From contig JBGSKO010000174.1 of NCBI GenBank assembly GCA_041741155.1, forward strand, positions 1 to 64,000: a stretch of DNA of 64,000 nucleotides. The letters run 5' to 3'. Under the pieces are notes generated by a model. It did not search any database and was not told where the DNA came from. It saw nothing but the letters and a program-made list of their open reading frames with translations. This DNA is from M3007 sp041741155 (GTDB taxonomy: Bacteria > Bacteroidota > Bacteroidia > Chitinophagales > Saprospiraceae). The position numbers and the translations under genes were made by a program. Below are positions 43,888 to 53,153 of the stretch, in pieces; the stretch's first letter is position 1, and every line of letters starts with the position of its first letter.

Positions 43888-44790
43888 ATGGCTTCTCAAA
43901 CAATATCCGAGCGTGTACGCAAACTGATCGGGGAAAACGAACAGCGCGCTGCAGCCGACGTACTCATGCAGGCTTTTCGCGACAAAAACGCGCAGCTCTT
44001 CAACATTGCCCTGATGCAACAGGGCAATATCAAGAAACTGGCTGATCAAAGCGCGCTCGGCATCCTGTCGCAGGATCAAATCAACCGCGAACAAGCCAAA
44101 ATCAACGCCGCTTTGCTCCACCTGTGCGAAGAGCACACCCGTTTGTTCAAATCCGGTGCGCGCGCCGCAGTGTCGAACCGATGGAAACTCTGGGCCGGCG
44201 CTGCCCTGGCGGCGCTGGTACTGATCGGATGGCTGTTGAACCGGAGCATGGCAGGAACAAGTTACCCGGAAACCTTCGACATCGAAGTGCGCCTGCATGA
44301 GCCGGGCGGCGAAAACAGGGTCATCCAGGAAGGAAAAGTGGCGTTGCGTCTGGGCGAAAAGGTGCTGCAGGAGCAAGCGCTGGACGCCGGGGGAAAAGCC
44401 GTCTATCCGGAACTGAGCAAAAAGTACAGGGATAGTTCGGTACACCTGCTGTATTTCCCGCCGCGCGATCGAAAGTTCAGCATCCTTGAGCAAACCGCCA
44501 CAACGATTACCGGTCTGGACCAGACCATTTTTTTTACCCTCGAATTTTTGCCCGATACCACTGTTTTTGAAGCGACACTGCAAGACCTGAAAGGCCGCGC
44601 GATCTCCGGCGCAACGATTACGATTGACGGTAATTTGCATGCCACCAGCGACGCCAACGGCTATTTCAAAGTTGCCATTCCCAAACCCGGTGGTGCTACC
44701 GCCCATTTTTTTATCGAAAAAAATGGCAAAAGACTGTACCAACAAGACCTGATGATCTCCTCCGGCCACAAAGCATTTCCCATCGAATGA
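43888..44790 (+). CDS. Membrane protein with EAD11-like N-terminal domain and beta-sandwich C-terminus
   Basis: A 300-aa protein without signal peptide. Residues 4-84 (VRKLIGENEQRAAADVLMQ .. LGILSQDQINREQAKINAALLHL) follow the pattern of Effector-Associated Domain 11: a short LI..G/E..AA..L helix, then LG-I-S-x-x-x-x-N/R-E-x-x-x-I-x-x-A-L-L. One transmembrane helix lies at 101-117 (LWAGAALAALVLIGWLL). The C-terminal 180 residues are beta-rich and end in a carboxypeptidase-regulatory-like sandwich (DLKGRAISGATITIDGN, TSDANGYFKVAI). The adaptor domain would thus face the cytosol and the sandwich the periplasm. EADs are homotypic adaptors of NTPase-based conflict systems; a membrane-anchored form is unusual. 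It is first of a three-gene cassette, overlapping the next gene by ATGA. GTG 43882 is an alternative start. Confidence 0.75.
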   Translation: MASQTISERVRKLIGENEQRAAADVLMQAFRDKNAQLFNIALMQQGNIKKLADQSALGILSQDQINREQAKINAALLHLCEEHTRLFKSGARAAVSNRWKLWAGAALAALVLIGWLLNRSMAGTSYPETFDIEVRLHEPGGENRVIQEGKVALRLGEKVLQEQALDAGGKAVYPELSKKYRDSSVHLLYFPPRDRKFSILEQTATTITGLDQTIFFTLEFLPDTTVFEATLQDLKGRAISGATITIDGNLHATSDANGYFKVAIPKPGGATAHFFIEKNGKRLYQQDLMISSGHKAFPIE

Positions 44791-45824
44791 ATACGCGCCT
44801 TTTATTTCCCTTGCTGACTTTATTGCTCTGGTGCCACATCTTGTCGGCGCAAACCAAAGTGCGTATTCGCGTACTGGACGAGAATGACCAGCCCCTCAAA
44901 TTTGTGCGCCTTACCCTGTCAGGAGCCAATTTGCCCATCGAAACGCAGAGCAACGGCGAATACACCCTGGAGTTTCCACCCGGAAAAGCCGAGATCATTT
45001 TTTATCCGCCTGCTGATTTTGAGCGCGTCTCCCCGCCCAACGGGGCGCTGCTGCTGCCTGAAGACAAGTCCCGCACCATTGATATCTGGCTCGCCCGCAA
45101 AAGCAGTGGAAACCACGCCCTGGAGTCGTACAAACGGGTTTTGAGCAAAAAAGAAGCGGAAAAAACGCGCCTGAAACTGGAGAATGAAACCCTCAAAGCC
45201 CGTTTGGGCCAGATTGAATCGGACCAGCAAAGCACGCGTGCCTTGCGCGACAGCATCGAAACCATCGTCCGGCAAAACACCGGCAACACGGCCGCACTGA
45301 CCCGCGAAATCGCAGATTTACAGGAGGCCGTAGGGCTGAAACAGCAGCTTTTTTACAAAAAAATTGCCGGAGAATTAGTCGTGTATGCCGACCGCCTAAA
45401 AGACCTGCGCGATGTGCTTCCCCGCGTCCGCGATGCTTTTCTGGACCAGCGCTCCATGGCCCGGTTCGATCATACCATCGGTGCGTACAACGTGGCCCGC
45501 GACTCCCTGCTCCAAAACCACCTCGGCTATGTGGAAATCGTACGGGCACTGTGGGGCGTGCCGGCCTCCGAAGCGTTGGCCGATGTGTACGACCAGGCAC
45601 TGATTGCAGTGCATCAACAAACGGTTTTGCCCCTCAACACAACCCTGCTGGATCAGTTCCGGGCAGTGCGCGCCGAAGAAGTGCGCCCGGCCAAAGCGCG
45701 CAAAAAAGCCGAAGAAGCTGCCAACGCAGCATTTGAAAAATTGAATTCGTCCATCCCTGCATTAGAAACAAACATCCGGGCGGTATGCTCCAGGCTGGAA
45801 GCCGTCCTTCATCAAAATCATTGA
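44787..45824 (+). CDS. Periplasmic beta-sandwich and coiled-coil protein
   Basis: A 345-aa exported protein. The signal peptide (LLFPLLTLLLWCHILSAQ) is followed by a carboxypeptidase-regulatory-like beta-sandwich (VRIRVLDENDQPLKFVRLTL, SNGEYTLEFPPGKAEIIF) resembling the C-terminal fold of the upstream protein. A coiled coil occupies about residues 110-180 (SKKEAEKTRLKLENETLKARL), and a helical C-terminal domain follows. The start overlaps the upstream stop (ATGA), so the two are translationally coupled. No family beyond the sandwich was recognised. A structural partner of the EAD11-type membrane protein in the periplasm is the likely role, by inference. Confidence 0.75.
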   Translation: MNTRLLFPLLTLLLWCHILSAQTKVRIRVLDENDQPLKFVRLTLSGANLPIETQSNGEYTLEFPPGKAEIIFYPPADFERVSPPNGALLLPEDKSRTIDIWLARKSSGNHALESYKRVLSKKEAEKTRLKLENETLKARLGQIESDQQSTRALRDSIETIVRQNTGNTAALTREIADLQEAVGLKQQLFYKKIAGELVVYADRLKDLRDVLPRVRDAFLDQRSMARFDHTIGAYNVARDSLLQNHLGYVEIVRALWGVPASEALADVYDQALIAVHQQTVLPLNTTLLDQFRAVRAEEVRPAKARKKAEEAANAAFEKLNSSIPALETNIRAVCSRLEAVLHQNH

Positions 45825-45830
45825 TCGCGT

Positions 45831-46595
45831 ATGAAAAACACGTCCTTGTTGCTCGTCGTCGGCGCGCTTTGCTGCCTTGCAGCGGGTTGCAGCACTTCCG
45901 AATCCAGTTGCGATAAAAATGTCTCCATCAGCGCTGTTCTGCCCAACAGCAACCCGACGGGTTACGAAGTGCTGCTCAAAACGAGTGGCTTTACCAGTGC
46001 TGCCAAAGTCGTGTTTGGTACGGTAGCGGCCAGTTCGAGAGCTGGCGGATCGGCGGGCGAAATCATCGCTACGGTGCCGGCCGGCTTGTCGGGTAATGTC
46101 GAGATCAGTGTGGAAGAAGGCGATTGTATTGCGCGTTCGGGCGGGTTCGTCGTGTTGGCCGCGTTGCCGGGCAATGTTCAACCTTCGTTGCCCAACATCA
46201 TCATTCCAACACCGCCGGTAACGTATCCACAAAACGACATCCAAAACAACTGGGCCAATGCCGCCAGCATTGTCACGGGCAGGTCTTACGGTATCCATTT
46301 TATCGGCTTTATCGGAAACGTCTCCCCAGGGGTTTGCGAGTTGGACCCCACTTCATACGAGTTCGATTTCGACAACAATTCGCTTTTCTCCGGCAATCCG
46401 GTCAAGGGCAATATCAACACCAATACGAATGTAGTGTACGTGGAAATAGACCGCACCGCAAAAGGCGGAACGGTGGAAAAATTTGACGGGCAATTCATTG
46501 GCGTGCCGCCATTTTTGCTCAATATCGAGAAATGGCCCATTCTGCTAACCTCCCGTGAAACAGGTCGCCAGTTGATTGTCAGCTTTCCGGAATAA
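45831..46595 (+). CDS. IPT/TIG-like lipoprotein
   Basis: A 254-aa protein with a clear lipobox (LCCLAAGC, Cys20). Residues 30-110 look like an IPT/TIG immunoglobulin-like domain (ISAVLPNSNPTGYEVLLKTSGF, AKVVFGTVAA, IIATVPAGLSGNVEISV). The second half is a beta-rich domain without a name (YEFDFDNNSLFSGNPVKGN). It begins 6 bp after the coiled-coil gene and completes the cassette. It is probably attached to the outer membrane, so the three products together could span from cytosol to outer membrane. Confidence 0.75.
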   Translation: MKNTSLLLVVGALCCLAAGCSTSESSCDKNVSISAVLPNSNPTGYEVLLKTSGFTSAAKVVFGTVAASSRAGGSAGEIIATVPAGLSGNVEISVEEGDCIARSGGFVVLAALPGNVQPSLPNIIIPTPPVTYPQNDIQNNWANAASIVTGRSYGIHFIGFIGNVSPGVCELDPTSYEFDFDNNSLFSGNPVKGNINTNTNVVYVEIDRTAKGGTVEKFDGQFIGVPPFLLNIEKWPILLTSRETGRQLIVSFPE

Positions 46596-46599
46596 CTTT

Positions 46600-47502
46600 T
46601 TAGCGCCCGCCGGCATACCGCACGCCCACGGAAATAGCAGCGTACGAACCTTTTTTGATACTTGTCGTCGCGTCGAAGGCGGGCAGCCCTTGCCAGCCTA
46701 TGCTCAGGCTCCATTGAGGATTGAACACCCATTGCACGCCGGCTCCGGCACTAAAAGACCAGTTGACCTGCCGTAAACCCGCTTTGTAGCGTTTTTCAAA
46801 GCTGCTGAAATAGCCCGCACTGCCGTACATATACAGGCGCTGTCCGGAAGCCGTCGTCAGCAGGCGTCGGATAAGGTATGCGCTGAGCGGCAGCTCCCAG
46901 GTGGTCTGGTTGCGGTCGTCGTTGGCAAAGCGCACCTGTGGGCTAATCTGCCCGACGATGTACCAGCCCGGCGCAAAAAGTGTTGCATAGTTGGCCTGCA
47001 TGGAAAAACGCGTCCGGTCCTCCCCCAAGGTGATCCGGTTTTGCTGGGTGGAAACCGGGAAGTACAGGCTGCTTTGTACCGTAAATTCATAATGCTCCAG
47101 AAACGGTACATACCGCACCCGCAGGCCCACTGCCGACAAGGTGTGCGTAGCAATACCAGATTCCGGCGCTGCGCCCAAGGCAGCAAACGGCCCGACTTCC
47201 GATGCAGGGCCAAAACGCAGGTTGGAAAAAACCAAGTCCACGCCTGCGCTCAGGCGGTTCCGGCGGGACATCCCGCGTTGCAGCTGCAAAAAACTTGTCA
47301 GTAGAGCAGCGCGATATCCGGAGGTATCGGCCGTTTGATAGGTCGCGAATGTGTTGAAAAAGCCAACTTCAGTTTGTCCGTCGGCCACCACCGGCGTCAA
47401 TCCGGGTGCGATGGCCAAGCCGAGGGAGTCGTCCGAAACCGTTTGGGTGGTAGCCAAAACGGGGAGCAGGAGAAGAAAAAGCAGGGTAGTTGTTTTCATC
47501 AT
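46600..47502 (-). CDS. Outer-membrane beta-barrel protein, hypothetical
   Basis: A 300-aa protein with a signal peptide (KTTTLLFLLLLPVLATTQT). The mature part alternates polar and hydrophobic residues and is rich in aromatic residues (YEFTVQSSLYFPVS, FSMQANYATLFAPGWYIVG, WSFSAGAGVQWVFNPQWSLSIGWQG), ending in strands AAISVGVRYAGGR. That is typical of a barrel of 10-12 strands; the family is unknown. It is convergent with the IPT/TIG lipoprotein gene (4 bp between stops), so it could belong to the same system but is transcribed separately. The start at 47502 is chosen because it puts the signal peptide at the terminus. Confidence 0.75.
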   Translation of the reverse strand: MMKTTTLLFLLLLPVLATTQTVSDDSLGLAIAPGLTPVVADGQTEVGFFNTFATYQTADTSGYRAALLTSFLQLQRGMSRRNRLSAGVDLVFSNLRFGPASEVGPFAALGAAPESGIATHTLSAVGLRVRYVPFLEHYEFTVQSSLYFPVSTQQNRITLGEDRTRFSMQANYATLFAPGWYIVGQISPQVRFANDDRNQTTWELPLSAYLIRRLLTTASGQRLYMYGSAGYFSSFEKRYKAGLRQVNWSFSAGAGVQWVFNPQWSLSIGWQGLPAFDATTSIKKGSYAAISVGVRYAGGR

Positions 47503-47841
47503 TTTGTTGTGAAAAACTGAAATGAGCAGTTGCGATATTTCCGGATACGGTTGCTCCGTGAAGTAAAGGTAGGTCATTGCCCACCCGTTTGAACCAACCG
47601 GTGCAATTAGCAGCCGGCCGGCGTGCTTCGGCGTTGCCCAAACCCCTGACCACGATCACCTACCCGCCTGACTCCGCTCAACTACCAACGGTTTTTCATC
47701 AACCTACCTTTGGCACTCGCTTCAGGATAAAAAGGTGTGTCGTGAACGGTGGGCGGCCTCTTTTACTTTACAAACAAGCGATTTTGATGGAATAAACCAC
47801 CAATTTTGGGAAACATGCAAGCATAAAATCCGCACTTCGAT
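47503..47841. promoter_or_regulatory. Divergent promoter region
   Basis: This 339-bp gap separates the minus-strand barrel gene from the redox operon. TACCTTTG at 47705-47712 (plus strand) matches the TAnnTTTG consensus and gives the operon a leader of about 125 nt. TACCTTTA on the minus strand (47564-47571) is one base off and stands 62 bp before the barrel gene. No gene, hairpin or known riboswitch was seen in the leader. Confidence 0.5.
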
Positions 47842-49473
47842 ATGCGAACACCAACCGATATTACTGCCTCCGCCAACTTGCGGGAGCACGCGGAAGGCAC
47901 CGGGCCATTGCGCTCCCGCATTCCTGTTTACAGGGATTTTTTACCACCCTGCAACCGGGCTTGCCCCGCCGGCGAGAACATTCAGGCCTGGATGGCGGAT
48001 GCACAAGGAGGCGACTTCAGGGCTGCATTCGATCATTTGGTAGAAGACAATCCCTTTCCTTCGCTTTCCGGACGCGTCTGCGTGCACCCCTGCGAAACAG
48101 GCTGCAACCGCACCCACATTGATACTACCGTAGGCATTCACTCGGTAGAACGGTTTATCGGGGACAAGGCCATTGAAGAAAAATGGCCTATTCGCTTTTC
48201 GGCCAAGTCAAGCGGGAAACGGGTACTGGTCGTCGGCTCCGGCCCTGCCGGACTGTCTGCCGCCTACCACCTGACGCGCATGGGGCATACCGTGGAGGTG
48301 TATGAGGCGCACAGCGCACCGGGCGGTTTGATGCGTTTCGGCATTCCGGCTTACCGGCTCCCGCCGGAACTGCGCGATGCCGAGATCGAGCGCATCAAAG
48401 CAATGGGTGTTACCATACACGTCAACCGCCGGGTAACGGATGTGCTGACTGAAAAACAAAAAGGACACTTCGATGCCGTTTTTCTGGGTGTAGGCGCTGC
48501 AATTAGCAAGAAAGAGGACATCGTGTACCAAAATCCACTCCCGGTTCTGGATGCATTCAACGTGCTTTTTGAAATGGCGAATGGAAGAACGCCGGCACTG
48601 GGCAAAAAGGTTGTGATCTACGGCGGTGGCAAACTGGCCATGTACCTGTCGCGCGTGATGCGACGCCTGGACATCGAAGCCCACGTGTTGTACAGCGGCG
48701 ACCAGAAACTGATGCCGGCGTACGATTTTGAAGCCGACGATGCCATCGCCGAGGGGATCGCCGTGCACTTGTTGCGCAGCATTCGCGAAGTGAAGGAACG
48801 GCAGTTGACCGTCGAAGTGATGCAGGCCGAAAAAGGCAAGATCACCGGCTCCGGCGTTTTCGAAACCCTGGAAGCCGACGCCCTCATTCTGGCAAACGGA
48901 CAGGAGGCAGAAACGGCATTCCTGCAGAGCATACCCGGCGTCAGTATGAAAGACGACGGCACCGTAGCTGTTGACGAGGGTCGCATGACCGGCCACTCGG
49001 GCATTTTCGCCGGCGGCGATATGCTGGGTGGCGAACGCAGTGCCGTTATTGCTATCGGTCACGGCAAAAAAGCCGCCCGATACATTGACGCTTACCTGAG
49101 CAGTTCGGTTTACGAGAAATCTGAAAAGCACACCACTGCATTTTTCCGGAAAATGCATTTATGGTTCAAAACGGAAGCACAGCAGCGGGAACAGGAAAAA
49201 CTGCCACCCGAAATCGCCACGCGTAGTTTCGAAGAAGTGGTCCAGGGCTTGAGCGAAAAAGAAGCCCGTTATGAAGCCCAACGTTGCCTCAGCTGCGGCA
49301 ACTGCTTCGAATGCGACGGCTGCTACGGCGCCTGCCCGGAAGATGCCATTATCAAACTCGGTCCGGGGAAACGCTACAAGTTCGACTACGATCGCTGCAC
49401 CGGCTGCGCCGTATGCTTTGAGCAATGCCCCTGCTATGCCATCGACATGATTCCTGAACCTGCTAAAGTCTGA
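47842..49473 (+). CDS. GltD-like FAD/NAD(P) oxidoreductase with C-terminal 2x[4Fe-4S]
   Basis: A 543-aa cytosolic flavoprotein. An N-terminal Cys-rich region of the glutamate-synthase small-subunit type (LPPCNRACPAGENIQAWM, GRVCVHPCETGCNR) binds two iron-sulfur clusters. An FAD/NAD(P) Rossmann region follows (RVLVVGSGPAGLSAAYHL, then GKKVVIYGGGKLAMY, FAGGDMLGG), and the end is ferredoxin-like (CLSCGNCFECDGCYGACP, CTGCAVCFEQCPCYAID). It probably exchanges electrons between NAD(P)H and ferredoxin-type carriers. It begins the operon with nifJ (4 bp later) and the DHOD-like gene. GltB is absent, so glutamate synthase is unlikely. Confidence 0.88.
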   Translation: MRTPTDITASANLREHAEGTGPLRSRIPVYRDFLPPCNRACPAGENIQAWMADAQGGDFRAAFDHLVEDNPFPSLSGRVCVHPCETGCNRTHIDTTVGIHSVERFIGDKAIEEKWPIRFSAKSSGKRVLVVGSGPAGLSAAYHLTRMGHTVEVYEAHSAPGGLMRFGIPAYRLPPELRDAEIERIKAMGVTIHVNRRVTDVLTEKQKGHFDAVFLGVGAAISKKEDIVYQNPLPVLDAFNVLFEMANGRTPALGKKVVIYGGGKLAMYLSRVMRRLDIEAHVLYSGDQKLMPAYDFEADDAIAEGIAVHLLRSIREVKERQLTVEVMQAEKGKITGSGVFETLEADALILANGQEAETAFLQSIPGVSMKDDGTVAVDEGRMTGHSGIFAGGDMLGGERSAVIAIGHGKKAARYIDAYLSSSVYEKSEKHTTAFFRKMHLWFKTEAQQREQEKLPPEIATRSFEEVVQGLSEKEARYEAQRCLSCGNCFECDGCYGACPEDAIIKLGPGKRYKFDYDRCTGCAVCFEQCPCYAIDMIPEPAKV

Positions 49474-49477
49474 AACG

Positions 49478-52400
49478 ATGCCGAACAAAAAAAATATCAT
49501 AGCCATGATTGACGGGAATGAAGCGGCCGCATCGGTGGCTTACCGCGTCAATGAGGTCTGTGCCATTTACCCCATCACACCGTCGTCCAACATGGCTGAA
49601 CTGGCAGATGAATGGTCGGCCAAACAGAAAAAAAATATTTGGGGCACCATCCCGGAAGTGATTGAAATGCAGAGCGAAGGCGGCGCCGCCGGCACCGTGC
49701 ACGGGGCCCTGCAAACCGGCTCGCTGACCACCACCTTCACCGCATCGCAAGGGCTGATGCTGATGCTCCCGAACATGTACAAAATCGCCGGCGAACTCAC
49801 GCCTGCGGTTTTCCATGTAGCTGCCCGTTCCCTGGCAGCACAGGGCCTTTCTATTTTTGGCGACCACCAGGACGTGATGGCTGCCCGCACTACGGGTTTT
49901 GCCCTGCTCGGATCGGCCGGCGTACAGGAAGCGCATGATTTTGCCCTGATCGCACAAGCAGCCACCCTCCGCTCGCGTATTCCGTTTTTGCACTTCTTCG
50001 ACGGTTTTCGCACCTCCCACGAGGTTAGCAAAGTGGAAATGCTGGACGATGATATCCTGCGGGCCATGATTCCGGACGAGCTTGTTTTCGCTCACCGCAT
50101 GCGGGCCATGAACCCCGACCATCCGTTTATACGGGGGACGGCACAAAACCCGGATGTCTATTTCCAGGGGCGCGAAACAGTAAATCCGTTTTACACCAAT
50201 ACCCCCGGCATCGTCGAAGAGGCCATGCGCGCGTTCTTTGAACTGACCGGCCGCAAATACGAACTGTTCCAGTACACCGGCGCTCCCGATGCCGAGCGGG
50301 TGATCATCATCATGGGTTCCGGTGGCGAAACCGCCGCCGAAACCGCCGAAGCACTCAACCGGGCCGGCGAAAAAACCGGTGTGATTCAGGTGCGCTTGTA
50401 CCGCCCGTTTTCGGCCGAACATTTCGTGGGCGCGCTGCCCCCTACCGTACGTTCGGTGGCGGTGCTCGACCGTACAAAAGAACCCGGCGCCTCGGGCGAA
50501 CCCCTGTTTCATGATGTACTGTCGGCGTTGTTTGAAGCCCTGCAACACGGAAAAATCGCCGCACTGCCCCGCCTGACCGGCGGCCGCTACGGCCTGTCGT
50601 CCAAGGAATTCACCCCTGCGATGGTCAAAGGCGTTTTTGACGAGCTGAAAAAAGCACAGCCGAAAGAACACTTCACCGTCGGCATCAACGACGACGTTTC
50701 TTTTTCGAGCCTGGAATACGACCCCGCATTCACCCTGGATGAATCCCAGTGGACGCAAGCGCTCTTCTTCGGCCTTGGCGCCGACGGCACCGTGGGCGCG
50801 AATAAAAACAGCATCAAAATCATCGGGGAAAACACCAATCTGTACGCGCAGGGCTACTTTGTGTACGATTCAAAAAAATCGGGCGCCCGCACGGTATCCC
50901 ACCTGCGTTTTGGGCCGAACCCCATCCGCGCGCCTTACCTGATCGGTAAGGCCGGATTCATCGCCTGCCACCAGTTCAATTTTGTTGAAAAGGTGGAAAT
51001 GCTCCCGTTTGTCAAATCGGGCGGCGTATTTCTCCTGAATAGCCCCTACAACAAAGACGAAGTGTGGGATAAACTTCCCGGCACGGTGCAAGCCGAAATC
51101 ATTCGGAAAAAACTGAAGTTCTATGTGATTGATGCGACGGCCGTCGCCCGGGATACCGGCATGGGTTCGCGCATCAATACGATCATGCAAACTTGTTTCT
51201 TCGCGCTTTCCGGAGTGCTGCCGCGCGAGGAAGCCATCGCCGAGATCAAACACGCCATCGAAAAAACATACTCGAAAAAAGGCAAATCGGTGGTGGAGCA
51301 GAATTTCAAAGCCGTGGACGCCACCCTCAGCCACCTGGAAGAGGTGCAGGTAGCCGGCCAGGTAGCCGGCGCCGAATTCACGCCGGATATCGTTTCGGCG
51401 GAAGCTCCTGATTTTGTACAAAAAGTGACCGCCGTCATTATGGCCGGGCACGGCGACGACCTGCCGGTAAGCATGCTGCCGATTGACGGAACGTATCCCA
51501 GCGCTACGACGAAATGGGAAAAACGCAATATCTCCGACCTGGTACCGATCTGGGAACCGGATACGTGTATTCAGTGCGGCAACTGCGCCTACGTCTGCCC
51601 GCACAGCGTGATCCGCGCCAAGTTTTATAATGAAGAATACCTGGAAAAAGCGCCCGGCGATTTTAAATCGGCGTTCATCAATGCCCGTGGTTTTCCGGAA
51701 ACGCGCTATTCCCTGCAGGTGTACCTCGAAGATTGCACGGGTTGCGATCTGTGTGTGCAAGCCTGTCCGGTAGTAGATCCGAAAGACCAAACCAGGAAGG
51801 CGATCAACATGGGCGAAAAAGAGCCGATCCTGACAAGCGAACGCGACAACATCGCCTTTTTCGAACAAATCCCCTGGAACGACCGCGCCCAGGTCAACTT
51901 CGCGGCGGTACACGGCACCCAATTCCTCGAACCCTTGTTCGAGTTTTCCGGCGCCTGCGCGGGTTGCGGAGAAACGCCATATCTCAAGCTGCTCTCGCAA
52001 TTATTCGGCGATCGTTTGCTCATAGCCAATGCGACCGGATGCTCGTCCATTTATGGCGGCAACCTGCCCACAACGCCCTGGTCTGTGAACAAAGCGGGCA
52101 AAGGCCCGAGTTGGTCCAACTCCCTCTTTGAAGACAATGCCGAATTCGGGTTGGGTATGCGCCTCACCGCCGATAAACACCTGGAATACGCACACGATTT
52201 GTTGAAAAGACTGGAGCCACAGATCGGCGCCGAACTGGTGAATGAACTGATTCAGGCGCCGCAAGCGCTCGAATCCGAAATCCAGGAACAACGCCGCCGG
52301 TTAGACCTGCTGCGGGAACGCCTCCGGGGCATAGACAGCTCGGAAGCGCGCCACCTGGAGTCTGTTTCCGATCAATTGGTACAGCGCAGCGTTTGGTTGG

Positions 52401-53053
52401 TCGGTGGCGACGGCTGGGCCTACGATATCGGCTACGGAGGACTGGATCATGCCCTGGCCAGCGGCCGCAACATCAATGTGCTGGTGCTCGACACCGAAGT
52501 GTATTCGAATACCGGCGGACAAATGTCGAAGTCAACCCCGACCGGTGCAACGGCAAAATTTGCTGCCGCGGGCAAACAGGTCGCCAAAAAGGACCTGGCC
52601 ATGCAGGCAATTTCATACGGCAACGTGTACGTCGCCCGGGTGGCATTTGGGGCCAATCCGCAACAAACCCTGCTCGCCATGCGCGAAGCCGAAGCCTACG
52701 ACGGCCCATCGCTCATCCTTGCCTATAGCCACTGTATTGCGCACGGTATTGATATGAAAGACGGTCTGACACAACAAAACAAGGCCGTGGCAAGCGGCTA
52801 CTGGCCGCTGGTCCGCTACAATCCGGAGCTGCGCAAAGCAAAACGTAATCCGTTTGTGCTGGACTCTCCGCGGCCGAGCATGCCGCTGAAGGACTTTGCC
52901 TACAATGAATTGCGCTACAGCATTCTTCTGCGCTCCAATCCGGAGGAAGCTAAAAACCTCATGCGCCTGGCCCAGGAAGTTGTGGATTTGCGCTGGAAAA
53001 CGTACGAAGACATGGCCACCTGGGAGGCAAAGGCCTTCCAGCCTTCTTATTAA
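49478..53053 (+). CDS. nifJ: Pyruvate:ferredoxin (flavodoxin) oxidoreductase
   Basis: A 1191-aa single-chain PFOR that oxidatively decarboxylates pyruvate to acetyl-CoA and reduces ferredoxin or flavodoxin. Domains in order: pyrimidine-binding domain I (VNEVCAIYPITPSSNMAE), domain II, gamma domain (FFGLGADGTVGANKNSIKII), two [4Fe-4S] motifs at about residues 690-770 (CIQCGNCAYVCPHSVI, CTGCDLCVQACPV), and the TPP-binding part (FSGACAGCGETPYLKLL, GGDGWAYDIGYGGLDH, TEVYSNTGGQMSKSTP). The length is standard. The oxygen-sensitive enzyme suggests microaerobic or anaerobic metabolism at times. It is co-transcribed with the GltD-like gene; a hairpin separates it from the DHOD-like gene. Confidence 0.97.
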   Translation: MPNKKNIIAMIDGNEAAASVAYRVNEVCAIYPITPSSNMAELADEWSAKQKKNIWGTIPEVIEMQSEGGAAGTVHGALQTGSLTTTFTASQGLMLMLPNMYKIAGELTPAVFHVAARSLAAQGLSIFGDHQDVMAARTTGFALLGSAGVQEAHDFALIAQAATLRSRIPFLHFFDGFRTSHEVSKVEMLDDDILRAMIPDELVFAHRMRAMNPDHPFIRGTAQNPDVYFQGRETVNPFYTNTPGIVEEAMRAFFELTGRKYELFQYTGAPDAERVIIIMGSGGETAAETAEALNRAGEKTGVIQVRLYRPFSAEHFVGALPPTVRSVAVLDRTKEPGASGEPLFHDVLSALFEALQHGKIAALPRLTGGRYGLSSKEFTPAMVKGVFDELKKAQPKEHFTVGINDDVSFSSLEYDPAFTLDESQWTQALFFGLGADGTVGANKNSIKIIGENTNLYAQGYFVYDSKKSGARTVSHLRFGPNPIRAPYLIGKAGFIACHQFNFVEKVEMLPFVKSGGVFLLNSPYNKDEVWDKLPGTVQAEIIRKKLKFYVIDATAVARDTGMGSRINTIMQTCFFALSGVLPREEAIAEIKHAIEKTYSKKGKSVVEQNFKAVDATLSHLEEVQVAGQVAGAEFTPDIVSAEAPDFVQKVTAVIMAGHGDDLPVSMLPIDGTYPSATTKWEKRNISDLVPIWEPDTCIQCGNCAYVCPHSVIRAKFYNEEYLEKAPGDFKSAFINARGFPETRYSLQVYLEDCTGCDLCVQACPVVDPKDQTRKAINMGEKEPILTSERDNIAFFEQIPWNDRAQVNFAAVHGTQFLEPLFEFSGACAGCGETPYLKLLSQLFGDRLLIANATGCSSIYGGNLPTTPWSVNKAGKGPSWSNSLFEDNAEFGLGMRLTADKHLEYAHDLLKRLEPQIGAELVNELIQAPQALESEIQEQRRRLDLLRERLRGIDSSEARHLESVSDQLVQRSVWLVGGDGWAYDIGYGGLDHALASGRNINVLVLDTEVYSNTGGQMSKSTPTGATAKFAAAGKQVAKKDLAMQAISYGNVYVARVAFGANPQQTLLAMREAEAYDGPSLILAYSHCIAHGIDMKDGLTQQNKAVASGYWPLVRYNPELRKAKRNPFVLDSPRPSMPLKDFAYNELRYSILLRSNPEEAKNLMRLAQEVVDLRWKTYEDMATWEAKAFQPSY

Positions 53054-53069
53054 AAAAATTTCCGGGTTT

Positions 53070-53125
53070 CCGGGCTTCAGCGTTCCTGTTCAGGTAAAAT
53101 CCGGAACAGGAATGCTGAAGCCCGG
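53070..53125. repeat. 22-bp hairpin between nifJ and the DHOD-like gene
   Basis: Two 22-nt arms (53070-53091 and 53104-53125) pair with a single G-T wobble around a 12-nt loop. No T-run follows, so it is more likely an mRNA stability or processing element, or a dispersed repeat, than a terminator. It could set different levels for nifJ and the following gene. Confidence 0.75.
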
Positions 53126-53153
53126 GGAGCCTTAATGCTGCAAAACTGTACAC

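Noticed and set aside
47842..49473. Assignment as glutamate synthase small subunit (gltD)
   Set aside because: No gltB is near, the protein carries an extra C-terminal ferredoxin domain, and it sits 4 bp before nifJ; a PFOR-linked oxidoreductase is the better reading.
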